NCBI GenBank assembly: GCA_903865885.1
Contig: CAIPLJ010000106.1
Span: 1-6,912, forward strand
From: an uncultured Actinomycetes bacterium
Lineage (GTDB): Bacteria; Actinomycetota; Actinomycetes; Nanopelagicales; Nanopelagicaceae
Direction: 5' to 3'
Length of the DNA: 6,912 nucleotides
Numbering within the stretch: position 1 is the stretch's first letter; every line of letters starts with the position of its first letter. The position numbers and the translations under genes are program-made. Positions 4,836 through 6,912 of this stretch are shown one piece after another. The notes beneath the pieces were generated by a model, which saw nothing but the letters and a program-made list of their open reading frames with translations, was not told the origin of the DNA and made no database searches.

Positions 4836-6254
4836 ACGCGCACATATCTTGTTGAGACCTACGGGTGTCAGATGAATGTGCACGATTCCGAACGTATCGC
4901 AGGTCTTTTGGATGAAGCTGGATACATTCCAGTTCTCGAAGGCGCACAAGCAGATATTGTCGTCTTTAACACATGTGCAGTGCGGGAAAATGCCGACAAT
5001 AAACTCTATGGAAATTTAAGTTTCTTGGCTCCCATCAAGAAGGCTAACCCTGCAATGCAGATTGCAGTTGGTGGATGCCTTGCTCAGAAGGATCAGTCAC
5101 TCATTCTGAAGAAAGCTCCTTATGTCGATGTAGTCTTTGGAACGCATAATGTTGGCTCGCTTCCAGTTCTGCTAGAGCGGGCACGTATTGAGGAAGAGTC
5201 TCAAATTGAAATCCTCGAAGCGCTTGAACACTTCCCTTCAACACTTCCCGCTCGTAGATTCTCAGCCTTTACTTCGTGGGTCTCAGTCTCTGTTGGGTGT
5301 AATAACACCTGCACCTTCTGCATCGTTCCTACACTTCGTGGAGTCGAGAAAGACCGCCCAGCATCTGATGTGCTCAAGGAGATGCGTGCGCTCGTTGAGC
5401 AAGGAGTCATCGAAATAACGTTGCTGGGCCAGAATGTGAACGCCTATGGTGTCGAGTTCGGAGATCGTGGAGCATTTGCAAAGTTGCTGCGCGAAGCAGG
5501 AAAAATTGAAGGACTCGAGCGCGTTCGCTTTATGTCACCGCATCCTCGTGATTTCACCGACGATGTGATCGATGCAATGGCTCAGACAAAGAATGTAATG
5601 CCACACCTGCACATGCCTTTGCAATCTGGCTCTGATGCAATTTTGCAGAGTATGCGCCGCTCATATCGCACCGATAAGTATTTAGGAATCCTCGAACGAG
5701 TTCGCATTGCAATGCCGCACGCGATGATTACGACAGATATCATCGTAGGTTTTCCTGGTGAGACCGAAGAAGATTTCCAAGGAACTCTCGATATTGCAAC
5801 ACAGTCACGATTCGCAGCCGCCTACACATATAAGTATTCGATCCGCCCTGGCACTCCAGCGGGTGCGATGGACAACCAAGTCCCTGAAGATGTTGTGGGC
5901 GAGCGATACACACGCCTGCACGAACATCAACAGAAAATTTCGCTATCCGTCAATCAAGAAGCTATTGGTAAAACCCATCGCGTAATGGTCTCTGAGATCG
6001 AAGGTCGTCGCGATGAAGCTCAATCACGTATGACAGGACGCTCAGAAGATTTCCGACTGGTGCACTTCAGTAGTGAAACAGATGCAAGACCTGGAGATTT
6101 CGTTGATGTAAAGATCTCAGAGAGTTCGGCGCACTACTTGATCGGCGATTCTGAAGGTGTCATCCGCACACGTGGGGGAGATGCGCATGCCGCACGCACT
6201 GCGCCCGCTGCTCCTGCAGCAACTATCTTAGGAATGCCAAAGGTTCGTGCATGA
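4833..6254 (+). CDS. miaB: tRNA-2-methylthio-N6-dimethylallyladenosine synthase MiaB
   Basis: MiaB is a radical-SAM methylthiotransferase that converts i6A37 to ms2i6A37 in tRNAs reading UNN codons, acting on the MiaA product. The 473 residues have the three family domains. The N-terminal UPF0004 domain has cluster cysteines Cys12 (YGCQMN), Cys48 (NTCAVRE) and Cys82 (GGCLAQ). The radical-SAM domain has Cys156-Cys160-Cys163 (VGCNNTCTFC), LLGQNVNAYG (197-206), MSPHPRD, HMPLQSGSD (260-268) and DIIVGFPGET (302-311). The TRAM domain covers about 377-440 (GRSEDFRLVHF, RPGDFVDVKI). An Ala/Pro-rich tail of about 25 residues follows TRAM. All six cluster cysteines are present, so it should be active. 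Its stop overlaps the miaA start by ATGA, implying translational coupling. MtaB and RimO relatives are less likely because of the MiaB-type NNTC and LGQNVNAYG motifs and the miaA neighbour. Confidence 0.96.
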   Translation: MTRTYLVETYGCQMNVHDSERIAGLLDEAGYIPVLEGAQADIVVFNTCAVRENADNKLYGNLSFLAPIKKANPAMQIAVGGCLAQKDQSLILKKAPYVDVVFGTHNVGSLPVLLERARIEEESQIEILEALEHFPSTLPARRFSAFTSWVSVSVGCNNTCTFCIVPTLRGVEKDRPASDVLKEMRALVEQGVIEITLLGQNVNAYGVEFGDRGAFAKLLREAGKIEGLERVRFMSPHPRDFTDDVIDAMAQTKNVMPHLHMPLQSGSDAILQSMRRSYRTDKYLGILERVRIAMPHAMITTDIIVGFPGETEEDFQGTLDIATQSRFAAAYTYKYSIRPGTPAGAMDNQVPEDVVGERYTRLHEHQQKISLSVNQEAIGKTHRVMVSEIEGRRDEAQSRMTGRSEDFRLVHFSSETDARPGDFVDVKISESSAHYLIGDSEGVIRTRGGDAHAARTAPAAPAATILGMPKVRA

Positions 6255-6912
6255 GTCGAGTGATTGTCATCTGTGGTGCAACTGCGACAGGTAAGAGTGA
6301 TATCGCTATTGAAGTTGCACAAGCTATAGGGGCTGAGATTATCAACGCTGATTCAATGCAGCTCTACCGTGGAATGGATATCGGAACCGCAAAACTCAAC
6401 GTTGAAGAACGACAAGGGATCCCACATCACCTTCTCGATGTTCTCGATGTGAGTGAAGATTCCACAGTTGCCTGGTATCAAGATAGAGCTCGCGCTGCGA
6501 TTACAGAGATTCATAGCCGCGGCAAAGATGCAGTCATCGTCGGTGGAACCGGTCTCTATATCAAAGCGATATTAGATGATCTTAATTTTCCTGATACTAA
6601 TCCAGAGGTGCGTGCCAAGCTTGAAGCGCAATCCCTTGAATTCGGGTCTGCATCTCTCTTTGAGCGATTGAAAGAGTTAGATCCTGCTGCAGCGTTAGCA
6701 ATCGACCAGGCAAACACACGCCGCATCATTCGCGCACTTGAAGTTATTGAGATCACCGGCCAGCCTTTTACAGCGAACCTGCCGCGAGAAGATAGCTCGA
6801 GATATCCCGATGCACTGCAATTTGGACTCGTTATGGATCGCGATCATTTACGTGAACGGATCGATCTTCGCGTCGATCGCATGTGGGAAAGCGGATTTGT
6901 TGCAGAGGTAGA
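6251..6912 (+). CDS. miaA: tRNA dimethylallyltransferase MiaA, 3'-truncated by window end
   Basis: MiaA transfers a dimethylallyl group from DMAPP to N6 of A37 in tRNAs reading UNN codons, making the i6A37 substrate of MiaB. The frame is open from ATG 6251 to the window edge, giving 220 codons of an expected 300 or so. Motifs: P-loop GATATGKSD (9-17; the family usually has GPTxxGKT/S, so Ala replaces Pro), DSMQLYRGMDIGTAK (34-48, containing the catalytic Asp34), PHHLLDV (58-64), GGTGLYIKA (98-106, Thr100 matching the conserved active-site Thr), and NTRRIIRALEV with ITGQP. The family segment RDHLRERIDLRVDRMWESGFVAEV, here split by residue counting, closes the visible part. The start overlaps the miaB stop by 4 bp (ATGA), so it is co-translated with miaB. 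Confidence 0.96.
   Translation, partial: MSRVIVICGATATGKSDIAIEVAQAIGAEIINADSMQLYRGMDIGTAKLNVEERQGIPHHLLDVLDVSEDSTVAWYQDRARAAITEIHSRGKDAVIVGGTGLYIKAILDDLNFPDTNPEVRAKLEAQSLEFGSASLFERLKELDPAAALAIDQANTRRIIRALEVIEITGQPFTANLPREDSSRYPDALQFGLVMDRDHLRERIDLRVDRMWESGFVAEV

Noticed and set aside
6833..6882. Cluster of GATC/CGATCG palindromes near the window end, considered as an origin-like or methylation-site cluster
   Set aside because: The sites follow from Asp-Arg and Ile-Asp codons in a conserved MiaA segment, and GATC is common throughout the window.
1..6912. Signs of horizontal transfer, prophage, insertion sequences, CRISPR or a defence island
   Set aside because: All genes are recognisable core housekeeping genes on one strand with uniform base and codon use. 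I saw no terminal repeats, transposase or integrase fragments, or spaced direct repeats.

Overview
The window is a compact, all-plus-strand stretch of bacterial housekeeping genes. It most likely comes from an actinomycete of intermediate GC content. The gene order points to Actinomycetota: a GlnD C-terminus followed by ffh, then rpsP-khpA-rimM-trmD. So do the GMP-repeat tail of Ffh, the long C-terminal tail on ribosomal protein S16, and the apparently leaderless promoters. Base composition is only about half G+C by eye and gene spacing is very tight. That would fit the streamlined freshwater actinobacteria (Nanopelagicales/acI type), but this assignment is an inference that I could not test by search.

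Layout. 1-204 is the 3' end of glnD (ACT domain). 217-1650 is ffh, the signal recognition particle GTPase. 1651-1798 is the longest non-coding gap (148 bp) and holds several potential RNA hairpins upstream of rpsP. 1799-3804 is a tight operon: rpsP (TTG start with a good Shine-Dalgarno), khpA, rimM and trmD, with gaps of 2 bp and 13 bp and then a 1-bp overlap. 3843-4811 encodes a soluble diiron acyl-ACP desaturase. 4833-6254 is miaB. 6251 to the window end is a 3'-truncated miaA, overlapping miaB by 4 bp (ATGA). No stretch over 300 bp lacks a gene. I saw no tRNA, rRNA, insertion sequence, CRISPR array, phage gene or convincing rho-independent terminator.

How the genes work together. Ffh delivers nascent membrane proteins. 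S16, KhpA, RimM and TrmD serve 30S assembly, RNA binding and reading-frame maintenance. TrmD, MiaA and MiaB all modify tRNA position 37: TrmD makes m1G37, MiaA makes i6A37, and MiaB makes ms2i6A37. The desaturase is the only gene unrelated to translation or secretion and sits between trmD and miaB. The usual partner rplS (L19) is absent directly after trmD, so 3805-3842 looks like a junction between two normally separate conserved clusters.

No undescribed multi-gene system is visible. The points most worth checking are a perfect 10-bp inverted repeat inside rimM, the structured rpsP leader, two matched leaderless promoter architectures (desaturase and miaB), and an Asp-to-Glu change at the aligned catalytic-base position of TrmD.
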